Shown: positions 47,961-56,421 of the stretch, piece by piece
How the letters are laid out: each line of letters begins with the position of its first letter
How positions within the stretch are numbered: position 1 is the first letter of the stretch
DNA from: Oligoflexia bacterium
Lineage (GTDB): Bacteria > Bdellovibrionota > Bacteriovoracia > Bacteriovoracales > Bacteriovoracaceae
Direction: 5' to 3'
DNA length: 64,000 nucleotides
Assembly (NCBI GenBank): GCA_015232355.1
Contig: JADFZW010000008.1
Span: 1 to 64,000 of the forward strand
Notes under the pieces: model-generated
What the model was told of the DNA's origin: nothing
Databases searched by the model: none
Seen by the model: only the letters and a program-made list of their open reading frames with translations
Position numbers and translations under genes: made by a program

Positions 47961-50900
47961 TTAAAAAGAGGATTTTACAATAACCATTTTATTATTTGGC
48001 ATCTTTGCGTACATCTCTGGAGTATACATCGCTTCTACGCTAGATTCAGGAAGCATAAATTCTCCAGCATTATTTAGGCGTATTAAATAATCAATAACAA
48101 ATTTTCCCTTAGAAACACTTTGATAGTAAGCACGGTAACTATCAAATAATCTCTCCTCATAGATTGGTCGTTGGTAATTATTTGCCCCTGCAGATAAAGA
48201 AATTATACTACTTGCTCTATTAAGATTTGGATTAATATGTGTGGCCCCGGCCGCTATGGGATCACTGACTGCTACCATTCCCATATCACTTTGTGCTTGA
48301 ATTTCTAGCTGTACTTTAATTATATCTCCTTCACTCCACTTGCCTTTACTTTTTTGTTGAATCGGAATCATCTTTTTTGTCATATAAAAACCAGCGCTAA
48401 GTTGAGATTTAAGTGGAATCGCTTGCCAAGAATTAATATTAATCCAAGGCGCTCCACTACCCTTATGAGTTGCAATCAATACTGGTGATTTTGCTTTTGT
48501 CGTTGTCGTTGTTGTTATTTCTGACCATTGAAAAAGATGAGAATTTGTTTGAGAATTTGTATGGGAATTTCCGGACCATTTGCTGATATGAGATTTATTT
48601 GCAAGCGAACTCCATGTTTCACCACTTACACTCTCTGATTCAAATAGTTCTGAAAATTTCTTCAAGGTTACAACTCCCCAGGCATTTGCATTGGTTAAAT
48701 CCCAATGTCCATTTTTCATTCTCGCCAACACACCTTTTAGTAATTTTGGAATATCTGCTCTCCACTCTGGAAGCGCCAATACCGTTGATAAAAAGCGAAT
48801 AGCATTTACATCTGTTGAGTCCATCATATACCAGGTATTATCATAGGGAACTTTATTAAATACAATGCTCGTTCCTAGATAAATAAGTCGTGAACGAAGA
48901 ATCTTTTCTGCTTGCTGAAGATAGACCGCCCTATTACTCACATCTTTATTGTTATTATTTAATAAAAAGCTGTACCAAGAAATTACAACAGAGATTGGCC
49001 AATTATTTATCTTAGAAAGATTGATCGAACCTAAACTAAGCGCCGATAGCGCTGAAAGCGCCGATAGCGCTTCAAGTGCTTCGACCTTGGCAAAATTAAT
49101 CATCTCTGGCGAATAGTAATTTGGGAGTGCTACTCTTCCTTGTAATAAATTAGTTAGTCCTGAAATGATTTTGTTTTTTATATCTAGTGGTATCTCTTTT
49201 CCTAGCATAGAGATAATATTTACAAAGTAGCTAGTTAGAAAAATACTTCCACTTCCACAGCGTTCACAGGAAGGATAATATTTAATTAATCCATCACTAT
49301 CAAGATAATCATTAAGCTCACTCATTATTTGCTCTAAATTTGTATTATCTAAAACAATGGCCACAATGGCCTTAGATAATCGCTGCTCAAAACATGACCA
49401 GGGATAATTTTCCATATAAGCGCGCACTCCTTGCAATCCATCCACTAAGCGATCCTTTAAAATTATCTCTATTCCGCCCTCATCTTTTTTGGCCAACTGA
49501 TTTTGTTCGACAGTTAGTGATAGTGAAAAATTCTTACTCTTATCTAATCGCTCAAGTAATGATTGATGAATCGTTGTCGAAATCACTGGTAAAATATTTT
49601 GACTCTTTTTTATACTATCAACTAAAACTTTACTCTCACTATCTCTTACTTCTAATAAATAACTAAGTTTTGATGGTGTAGAAAATTTAAGAGGAATCTT
49701 TACTGGCACTTCTATCTTTTTTATCTCTTGAGGAGCTAACTCAAAATTAAAATTCTTTTGCTCTAACACAAGAGCAGCGGCCACCATAGTGGTAAGTTTC
49801 ATAATCTTATCTGTATTATTTTTAAAGGTATAATTTATAGAAAAATTATCTCCCACATGTGCTACCGGAGCAATTCCTGCAAATAAGAGTAGTGGTTGCG
49901 TGCTCTTAAATGTTAGCTCTTGATTATTTCCAAAATAATCAGCTCCTGAGTAGGCCAGAGCAAAGACTCTAAATTCAGTTATCGAATCATTTATCTTAAA
50001 ATCAATTTCTGCTTCACTTTGATCATTTAATTTTATACTTGGATTATAATATAAAAGTGTATCAAATAATTCTCTGGCCGATCCCGATCTTCCACCACCT
50101 CCACCAACAGCATGGGCCTTCTGTCCAAAATGTCTCTTGCCTACCACCTGTGTTTGCGCAGTAAAGGTCTCCATATTGTAGGGTCGCAGTGGATACATCT
50201 GGGATAAAAGATTCCAAGAATTATTATCTTGCAACTCTAACAATCCCTGATCAACTATTGCTATCGCCACTTCTGTATTTTTTAAAGTGTCTGCTGTTAA
50301 CAACTTCCCTTGGTAATCACTAACTTTAACTTTCAACTTTCCTTTTTCTCTTACTTGATAGATATTTTTATCGGCCGTGATTTTAAGTTTTAACTCTTTT
50401 TCTTTATTTGAAACCTTAATTTGGGTTATCCCTAATTTGTAAGCAGGTTTGGCCAAATCAACTGTAAAGGTAGTCTTTAATTTCTCGCTATCGTTGCTAT
50501 TGTCGCTATTGTCTTTAGTCTGCACTCTCCCTCTGACCGCTAGTGCGGAAACAAAGACATTGGGAATATAATTATTTTTTATTGCTAGCTCAATTATAGG
50601 ATTACTTCTTTCGATATGTTTAACAAAAGAATCAATCACACCCTGATGTTCAACTGTAACTAACACCTGGGCACTCTCAAAAGGCATTTGCAATTGTAAT
50701 TTTACAACATCCCCTGGGAAATACTCCTTTTTTTCTGCAATTAAATCTATGCGGTCACTATCACTTCCTTCAAACCACTGATTTTTATCATTGGCAACAT
50801 AGGCAGTTACATTAGCAATAGTTAGATTATTATTTTCATCTCTGCTCTCTGCTACAATGATAATAGTTCCCTCTTCTGGTGGTTGCATCTCACAACTATA

Positions 50901-53900
50901 ATTTCCCTTTTCATCGGTTACTATTTCATTACTAACATTTAAATTTTGATACTCACGATAATTTTTATAACCATAAAAACCTCCAATCAAACGTTTGCGA
51001 TGACTGTAAAAATTCTCCTTATAGAGTGAGAGTTTTACTTTAGCATTGTTAATTGGATTGCCGGCCAGATCAACCACCTTTCCTTTAATCGAAAGATTTT
51101 TACTCTTCGTACTCCAACCCATACTCTTTATACCAATCAATCGACTAGCAGAGTGAATTTTAAAAGATGAAGAGATACTTTGAATCTCGCCATTAGGATC
51201 GCTATATTCTACTTCTGTAATTAAATTCTGAGGTATATCTTTAATTTTTAAATCACTTAATTTAATTTCACTATTTCCCTTAGCATCCAACTTAAAATCT
51301 ATGCTCTTAAATAGTTTCTTATTGTTATTGTTACTTTGATTATCATCATCGGCATTAAGATCAATTCCTCCATTGGCCCAGACAATGTCATCTTCACTAT
51401 ACTGAGGAAAATTAACATAAGTATCTTCCATAAAATAGCGAACTTTTCCAGGCAAATTACTTATTCCACCTCCGCTTAAATATTGAATATAGATACTAAG
51501 AGGAAATTCACTTAAACGAATAAACTTATCATTATTAGTAACAGAAAGTGCTGATGTCACTGAAGCATTAGTTAATGGAGGAGTAAAATCCTCTACTGAA
51601 AAACTCCCACTATTTTTTTCATTAATTAAAATATTATAGTGACCTAAAGATGCATTAGCGGGAATTTTCCAATTAGAGAGTGCCACCCCCTTCTCCTTAT
51701 TCCAACTAACATTAAGTGGATATTTTTTACTACTGGCCGAATGTTCTATAATAATTTCGCTCGGTAAATCCTTATCATCTATAAATTTAAGTCCATTACT
51801 AATCGTAATTTTACGAGCAAAGTGCTTCATTGAAACTGTCTCTCCTTTCCTCAAAAGCGTGCGATCAACCATCGTATGAAATATTTTTGGATCATCCGTT
51901 CGGTAAAAAAAAGCATCATTATTTAAATTAAAACGCCAACTCTCAATTCCCTTGTCCCAGGATGTGTGTACAAATGAAATATCTCCTTTGTATTCAGCAA
52001 AGACAAATTCTCCTCTCTCATATGCACCATAATTTTCTTTACTAGATATTGGAATATTATCTGCAAATTGATTTTTCCAATCAAAGTTACATTCAGTGCT
52101 TGCACTACCAGCGCCTGCACTATCAGTGACTGCACTATCAGTGACTGCACTATCAGGATATTTTTCTATTTTCGCTATACCATCACTTGCAGTCACTCCC
52201 GACCACAACAAATCACCTTTGCAATCTCTAATTGATACTTTCGCGCCAGCGACTGGGACCCCACTATCTAAAGTAGTAACCCAAACAACTGATGAATTAT
52301 TTTTCATTGATTTTTTCAAGTGTACTGATAAATTAGTCACCAAAGCGGCAGTTGAGACATACATATCTCTATTATCATCTATCAAAGCATTTCCTAGTAT
52401 TTTACTAGCAAGCTCTACCACATAAAACCCAGGCCCTTTAAGTGGAATTCCCAGCACTTCAAAATTACTTTTATTCTCTTGAGGCAATGTAAATTTTTGT
52501 ATCTCTGTTTTTTTCTCTAAATTAGTAAAAAATGAAATTGCTCGCCTATCTTCTCTTTCTGCTTCTCTTTCTGCTTCTCTTTCCTCTCTTGGCAAATAAG
52601 CTATAGGATTATGTTCACGATAAAAATTTGCTTTTAACCAAAAAATAATTTTTTTTGCAATTTTATCTGATTCATTTACATTACTCACATTACTCGCATT
52701 TGATATCTTAATTATCTCTCCATTCCCAGAGGAGTAAAATATTTTTTGCGACCTTAACTCTTTTTCTACACTTCTAACTGTAACCGGAAGAAGCGGTATA
52801 AAGTCCGTGGCCGTGGCCAAGGCCATAGTCGGACCCGCTTCGATTATGCCAAAAGGTGCAGCGAATTTTACTAAGGGAGAATATCTATTAGTTTTAAATT
52901 TCAAAGGAAATGATTTGCTATTAGTTAGTTTTCGTCCATCAATGTCTTTCAAATCATTTGGTACTTCAATTTCCATCTCGCTCAATTCATTATATGGCCC
53001 AGTAAAGGTTAGATGTTCATATTGCTCCTCTGACTTTAGCTTCTTTAATGCTTTAATCTCATCAGCTTTAATAATTTGGGAATTTTCTCCAAGAATCTTT
53101 AAAGTAATTTTTTCTGCAAAATTTTTACTAATAGGAGAATTAAATCTCAGAGTTATTGGCAAAATTGGATTGCAATCAGCATTTTCTCGTTCTCTACTAC
53201 AACTCATCTCTACTTTAAAGTTAGCTCTCACATGAAAATTTATCTCTTGATTTTCGAGCGAAGAAATACCACTGGCCGTAACTATTCCCTTAGCAATAAT
53301 TAATTTCACATCTGTATCCGCAGGAAATATTCTATTGGTTTTAAAAACTAATACTCTTTTATTCAAATCCTCTTTTTTAATTCTCTTTAAAGTATAGTTA
53401 TTTTTTCTTAACTCCTTAAGAAGAAGATTTCTCTCACCACTCTTCACCTCCACCAAAGGTATTTTCCCTATGATTCCATCGATAGCAATAAATGATTTTT
53501 TTAATAAGTATTTAAAATCAATTTTCGTATCACTCATTAAAACAAAAAATTGATCTTCATCAATTTGATTGTAAGGCAACACCTCTATTTTAGCTCCTCC
53601 ATTATTAAAGCTATAACTTTTCTTACCAACAATCACACCACCCTTCAGATCTTTAAAATTTTGATTTACCTCAAAACTGCATTTGCTACCACCAATTAAC
53701 TCCTCTTTGAAATCTAGAACCCAAGTTTTTTGATCAATCCATCTATTAGTATAACTTGTGATCGCCTTATTATTTCCATCAATACAATTAACACTAAAAG
53801 GTTGTTGCTGAAAATTTTGAGTGCCAAAGGGAATCATCTCTTCTGAAAAAGTAACCTGTGCTTCTGAAATATAATTTGTTACGCCTTCAGGATTAAATTT

Positions 53901-53993
53901 TACAATATTGGCAGCATGAACATCTGATACTGATACTAGATTTGATATTATTAAATTTGATATTACGAGTGAAATTAAACTTACTAAATTCAT
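47961..53993 (-). CDS. Thioester-type alpha-2-macroglobulin family protein
   Basis: 2010 residues from the ATG at 53993 (GGAGGT ribosome site at 54001-54006 overlaps the earlier start). Signal peptide, several MG domains, then the MG2/bait section (VLRKG motif RTLLRKGETVSMKHFARK near 720), the alpha-2-macroglobulin domain (ELFDTLLYYNPSIKLND, DSITEFRVFALAYSG near 1310-1350), and the thioester site YPWSCFEQRLSKA with cysteine near residue 1534 and the glutamine two further on. The thioester allows covalent trapping of attacking proteases. At 2010 residues it is longer than E. coli YfhM (about 1650), partly from in-frame tandem repeats (near 49039, 52101, 52551). It is the first gene of a minus-strand operon leading to the peptidase-kinase fusion and pbpC. 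Identification is secure. Confidence 0.95.
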   Translation of the reverse strand: MNLVSLISLVISNLIISNLVSVSDVHAANIVKFNPEGVTNYISEAQVTFSEEMIPFGTQNFQQQPFSVNCIDGNNKAITSYTNRWIDQKTWVLDFKEELIGGSKCSFEVNQNFKDLKGGVIVGKKSYSFNNGGAKIEVLPYNQIDEDQFFVLMSDTKIDFKYLLKKSFIAIDGIIGKIPLVEVKSGERNLLLKELRKNNYTLKRIKKEDLNKRVLVFKTNRIFPADTDVKLIIAKGIVTASGISSLENQEINFHVRANFKVEMSCSRERENADCNPILPITLRFNSPISKNFAEKITLKILGENSQIIKADEIKALKKLKSEEQYEHLTFTGPYNELSEMEIEVPNDLKDIDGRKLTNSKSFPLKFKTNRYSPLVKFAAPFGIIEAGPTMALATATDFIPLLPVTVRSVEKELRSQKIFYSSGNGEIIKISNASNVSNVNESDKIAKKIIFWLKANFYREHNPIAYLPREEREAEREAEREDRRAISFFTNLEKKTEIQKFTLPQENKSNFEVLGIPLKGPGFYVVELASKILGNALIDDNRDMYVSTAALVTNLSVHLKKSMKNNSSVVWVTTLDSGVPVAGAKVSIRDCKGDLLWSGVTASDGIAKIEKYPDSAVTDSAVTDSAGAGSASTECNFDWKNQFADNIPISSKENYGAYERGEFVFAEYKGDISFVHTSWDKGIESWRFNLNNDAFFYRTDDPKIFHTMVDRTLLRKGETVSMKHFARKITISNGLKFIDDKDLPSEIIIEHSASSKKYPLNVSWNKEKGVALSNWKIPANASLGHYNILINEKNSGSFSVEDFTPPLTNASVTSALSVTNNDKFIRLSEFPLSIYIQYLSGGGISNLPGKVRYFMEDTYVNFPQYSEDDIVWANGGIDLNADDDNQSNNNNKKLFKSIDFKLDAKGNSEIKLSDLKIKDIPQNLITEVEYSDPNGEIQSISSSFKIHSASRLIGIKSMGWSTKSKNLSIKGKVVDLAGNPINNAKVKLSLYKENFYSHRKRLIGGFYGYKNYREYQNLNVSNEIVTDEKGNYSCEMQPPEEGTIIIVAESRDENNNLTIANVTAYVANDKNQWFEGSDSDRIDLIAEKKEYFPGDVVKLQLQMPFESAQVLVTVEHQGVIDSFVKHIERSNPIIELAIKNNYIPNVFVSALAVRGRVQTKDNSDNSNDSEKLKTTFTVDLAKPAYKLGITQIKVSNKEKELKLKITADKNIYQVREKGKLKVKVSDYQGKLLTADTLKNTEVAIAIVDQGLLELQDNNSWNLLSQMYPLRPYNMETFTAQTQVVGKRHFGQKAHAVGGGGGRSGSARELFDTLLYYNPSIKLNDQSEAEIDFKINDSITEFRVFALAYSGADYFGNNQELTFKSTQPLLLFAGIAPVAHVGDNFSINYTFKNNTDKIMKLTTMVAAALVLEQKNFNFELAPQEIKKIEVPVKIPLKFSTPSKLSYLLEVRDSESKVLVDSIKKSQNILPVISTTIHQSLLERLDKSKNFSLSLTVEQNQLAKKDEGGIEIILKDRLVDGLQGVRAYMENYPWSCFEQRLSKAIVAIVLDNTNLEQIMSELNDYLDSDGLIKYYPSCERCGSGSIFLTSYFVNIISMLGKEIPLDIKNKIISGLTNLLQGRVALPNYYSPEMINFAKVEALEALSALSALSALSLGSINLSKINNWPISVVISWYSFLLNNNNKDVSNRAVYLQQAEKILRSRLIYLGTSIVFNKVPYDNTWYMMDSTDVNAIRFLSTVLALPEWRADIPKLLKGVLARMKNGHWDLTNANAWGVVTLKKFSELFESESVSGETWSSLANKSHISKWSGNSHTNSQTNSHLFQWSEITTTTTTKAKSPVLIATHKGSGAPWININSWQAIPLKSQLSAGFYMTKKMIPIQQKSKGKWSEGDIIKVQLEIQAQSDMGMVAVSDPIAAGATHINPNLNRASSIISLSAGANNYQRPIYEERLFDSYRAYYQSVSKGKFVIDYLIRLNNAGEFMLPESSVEAMYTPEMYAKMPNNKMVIVKSSF
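49039..49083 (-). repeat. In-frame tandem repeat, 9 bp x 5
   Basis: AGCGCCGAT, AGCGCTGAA, AGCGCCGAT, AGCGCTTCA, AGTGCTTCG on the plus strand; encodes Leu-Ser-Ala type repeats in the macroglobulin. Confidence 0.85.
52101..52155 (-). repeat. In-frame tandem repeat, 15 bp x about 4
   Basis: TGCACTATCAGTGAC twice exactly, one diverged copy before and a partial copy after, inside the macroglobulin; encodes DSAVT-type repeats. Confidence 0.9.
52551..52586 (-). repeat. In-frame tandem repeat, 12 bp x 3
   Basis: TTCTCTTTCTGC twice and one diverged copy; encodes Glu-Arg-Glu-Ala repeats in the macroglobulin. Confidence 0.9.
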
Positions 53994-54217
53994 ATTTAAA
54001 ACCTCCATTTTAGGAACAAATTAGTTTAAATCATTAGAATTTCAATGTAAAGGTATAGCGGCCCTTAAGTACAAGTTATAATATTTTCCTATTTATGCAT
54101 CTATAAAGATGATTTGTATAAATCAAAAACAATTCCTAATATAAATTATGTGAACAAACTAATTAACCAACTAAGCAAGTGCTAAAGCAAATGCTTAAAC
54201 AAAGTGGGGGTTCAATT

Positions 54218-54739
54218 ATGAATATTTGTCAAATTGCTCTAGAAAAAGAACTTAAAATGGAGAGTTTTTATCGTCAATTGGCCAAGGAAACAAAAAACTT
54301 AGGTCTTAAGAATATTTTTCATATGATGAGCGATATGGAATGGGAGCATGTAAAACAAATTGATAGAATCACTTCTGGAAATAATCTCGTTAAAAAAGAT
54401 TTAACCATCAATTTAGAAAGCATGCCTGATACCAAAAATATAATGGAGAAAATAAAGGAATTTCTAAATTCAAATATACAAGATCAAGATATCTCACTTA
54501 TCCAAATAGAGTTTTACAAAACAGTTCGCGATTTTGAAAAAGAGACACATGATTTTTATTTATCAAGTGCTAAAGAAACAACTGATTTTGAACTCAGAAA
54601 CTTATTAGAAAAATTAGCAGTATTAGAAATTGAACATTATTTATTTATGAATGAACTCTATGAATTTGTAAATGAACCAATATCACAACTTGAAAATGCT
54701 GAATTTCATAACATAGAAAAACCTGCATATTTCACTTGA
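54218..54739 (+). CDS. Rubrerythrin-like (ferritin-like) protein
   Basis: 173 residues from the ATG at 54218. A four-helix bundle with two Glu/His sets: ALEKELKMESFYRQLAKET...MSDMEWEHVKQI (E...Y, E..H) near 6-45 and VRDFEKETHDFYLSSAKETTDFELRNLLEKLAVLEIEHYLFMNEL near 105-150. This is the E-x6-Y / ExxH arrangement of rubrerythrins, which bind a di-iron centre and protect against peroxide. No C-terminal rubredoxin domain. Upstream G-run TGGGGG could serve as ribosome site. Monocistronic. Iron binding is inferred from the motifs. Confidence 0.8.
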   Translation: MNICQIALEKELKMESFYRQLAKETKNLGLKNIFHMMSDMEWEHVKQIDRITSGNNLVKKDLTINLESMPDTKNIMEKIKEFLNSNIQDQDISLIQIEFYKTVRDFEKETHDFYLSSAKETTDFELRNLLEKLAVLEIEHYLFMNELYEFVNEPISQLENAEFHNIEKPAYFT

Positions 54740-54990
54740 TACCTCATATTGAAATGTTACCAAGGAGCATAGTTTCATGAGTGTTTTAGTCATAACAGGG
54801 ATGGCCACCTCGATGAATTTTTTTTATTTCTTTCTTTTCTGATTATATCAAACAAAAATCTAGAAAATAGTCGATAAATATGATTATGATTTGTAAATTA
54901 TCAACTTACAAATGACTATAAAATTTGGTTTGCAAATTATAGATAAAGTATTCCATTTATAAAAACTAAAAGAACAACAAAGGTTACACT
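54740..54990. other. Intergenic region upstream of the SEC-C gene
   Basis: AT-rich, no supported gene. A 21-codon frame at 54777-54842 has AAGGAG 11 nt upstream but no recognisable product. The ribosome site AAAGG of the SEC-C gene is at 54979-54983. Confidence 0.4.
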
Positions 54991-55116
54991 ATGAACGATT
55001 TTAAAATAGGACGTAATGAGCTGTGTTTCTGTGGTAGTGGATTAAAATATAAAAAATGTTGTTTACAAAGGGAACCCAAGGATTATGAAAAAAAAAATTG
55101 GTGTTTTCCATAAAAA
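54991..55116 (+). CDS. SEC-C zinc-motif protein, N-terminal part cut off by a frameshift
   Basis: 41 residues: [17 protein letters not shown] followed by LKYKKCC. The sequence GRN-x-CxCGSG-x-KYKKCC is the SEC-C zinc motif seen at the C-terminus of SecA and in small regulatory proteins. It reads into a tract of nine A (55088-55096) and stops soon after in this frame. One A fewer would fuse it in frame to the next coding region (55085-55759). AAAGG is a good ribosome site. Taken together the two frames probably represent one gene of about 255 residues. Confidence 0.7.
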
Positions 55117-55759
55117 TATCGAAAAACAAAATGAAGATCAGAACACAATTATTATGACAACCACTAATGAGTTATATATGGCCGTTCGCCTTTATTATCA
55201 TATTTATAATCTCGATGAATTATTGCTAAGGTTAAAGGAGCTTAGTTGTATTAATTGGAATACAGAAAATCGTAGTTTTTTTATTAATTACAATGAAGAG
55301 GCCAAGAATATTGGATTAACCGTTAAATACGATGCTGTTCCTAAGGACCTTTTCCCTGTTATTTTGGCCGAAGGTAATATTGAAAATAAAAATGATCTTT
55401 ATCTTGACCTTCGCTCTTTTGAGCGCGCCGTATGTTTGGTGAAATTTATAGACCAACATATAGATAGATCAATATTAAAGGTAACCCATGCGGCGACATA
55501 CAATAAAATTCAAAGCGCTGATAAAAATAATTTTAAGAAGGTATGGGATTTAGATTATGATGAACTCTTTTCTGGAAACAATATGAAGATTATTGATCCT
55601 GATGAGGAGTTTCGTAGGTTAGAATCTCTTACTGCTAATATACATGACCACGCAAATAAGTTGGCCGTATTTGATAATGAATATAAAAATAAAGAAATGC
55701 CTTTAATCGAAAAATTTCCAGTCAACTACTATGAAGACGGAATTCAGAGTTTCAACTGA
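55085..55759 (+). CDS. Second part of the split SEC-C protein, unknown domain
   Basis: 224 residues, no signal peptide. The N-terminus ([15 protein letters not shown]) continues naturally from the SEC-C frame across the A9 tract, so this is most likely the body of the same protein. The rest ([35 protein letters not shown]..., [39 protein letters not shown]) is a mixed alpha/beta domain I do not recognise. If translated alone, its ATG at 55085 has an AAGGA only 2 nt upstream, poor spacing, so translational slippage or coupling is likelier than independent initiation. A long hairpin follows the stop. Confidence 0.65.
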   Translation: MKKKIGVFHKNIEKQNEDQNTIIMTTTNELYMAVRLYYHIYNLDELLLRLKELSCINWNTENRSFFINYNEEAKNIGLTVKYDAVPKDLFPVILAEGNIENKNDLYLDLRSFERAVCLVKFIDQHIDRSILKVTHAATYNKIQSADKNNFKKVWDLDYDELFSGNNMKIIDPDEEFRRLESLTANIHDHANKLAVFDNEYKNKEMPLIEKFPVNYYEDGIQSFN

Positions 55760-55763
55760 TTAG

Positions 55764-55814
55764 GTGCCAGCACACAAAATGAGTCGCGCTGTAACTCAAA
55801 AAGTGTGCTGGCAC
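55764..55814. terminator. Long bidirectional hairpin between convergent genes
   Basis: GTGCCAGCACAC (55764-55775) pairs perfectly with GTGTGCTGGCAC (55803-55814). Inside, symmetrical AAAA bulges flank a second stem TGAGT/ACTCA with a 9-nt loop. It separates the SEC-C gene (ends 55759, plus) from the dead binding-protein gene (ends 55819, minus), the expected position of a shared terminator. There is no U tract, so a REP-like element is the alternative. Confidence 0.55.
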
Positions 55815-55818
55815 TGGT

Positions 55819-56169
55819 TTATTCAAAATTCACTCTAAAAATTGTTTCTGTCGAATAATCATAGGGAAGATCTGCTGGTGGAGATTCAAGTTTTATTAAT
55901 GGTATATGAAAATTTACTTTCTTACTTGTAATATCATTCATGGAACGAGCGAAAGGAACTACTTGGTATTCAATTTGTTTTCCAGATTCCTTGATGATCG
56001 CTTTAATTCAATCAACAAGTATTCCCTTATCTTTACTTTCTGCATGTAATGGCATTTGTGCTAAAGATGCTTTATACTCCTGGGCCCAAAGCATGTTTAA
56101 ATTGAAAATTAAATTTAAATTTAGTAACCAAAGCATGAAAACTAAAAAACACTTTAATTTTTTTGTCAT
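55819..56169 (-). pseudogene. Solute-binding protein (SBP_bac_3 type) interrupted by an in-frame TGA
   Basis: Minus strand, start ATG at 56169 with GAGGG upstream. Signal peptide-like MTKKLKCFLVFMLWLLNLNLIFNLNMLWA, then MPLHAESKDKGILVD, an in-frame TGA at 56008-56010, and the reading frame continues IKAIIKESGKQIEYQVVPFARSMNDITSKKVNFHIPLI to a TAA at 55819-55821. The pattern LVD-x-IKAI...(Y/P)FARS...DFHIP is that of family 3 extracellular solute-binding proteins, but only about 115 residues remain of the usual 230-250. Nonsense codon plus truncation make it a pseudogene. The 56170-56421 gap holds no other gene. Confidence 0.7.
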
Positions 56170-56377
56170 CTTATCCCTCACATTGTTAACCAATATTGAT
56201 TAAAATTGTTCCATTAGCAAAACAAAATATATTATAAATCTCATATTATATTCTCATTATTAAATGAAAATAAAAAGCAAAAATAGGGAATCTTGTCACA
56301 AAAGCATAATCAAAAAATGATTAATGAAAGGAATAAATGGTATATCTTGCTGATTATTTTATATTAAGTTATTCCCG

Positions 56378-56391
56378 ACTATAATTATAGT
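56378..56391. promoter_or_regulatory. Perfect 14-bp palindrome over a candidate -10 box
   Basis: ACTATAATTATAGT is self-complementary and contains TATAAT (56380-56385) 36 bp before the receptor start codon at 56422. It could be a promoter whose -10 element is also a repressor site. No clear -35 box. Confidence 0.35.
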
Positions 56392-56421
56392 ATGTAAATT
56401 GTATATTTTGGAGTTTAGCAT

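Noticed and set aside
54777-54842. 21-codon frame with AAGGAG upstream
   Set aside because: Too short to support without conservation data; sequence is low-complexity and hydrophobic.
55940-56203. 87-codon plus-strand frame
   Set aside because: It is the antisense of the dead solute-binding protein, whose homology reads on the minus strand.
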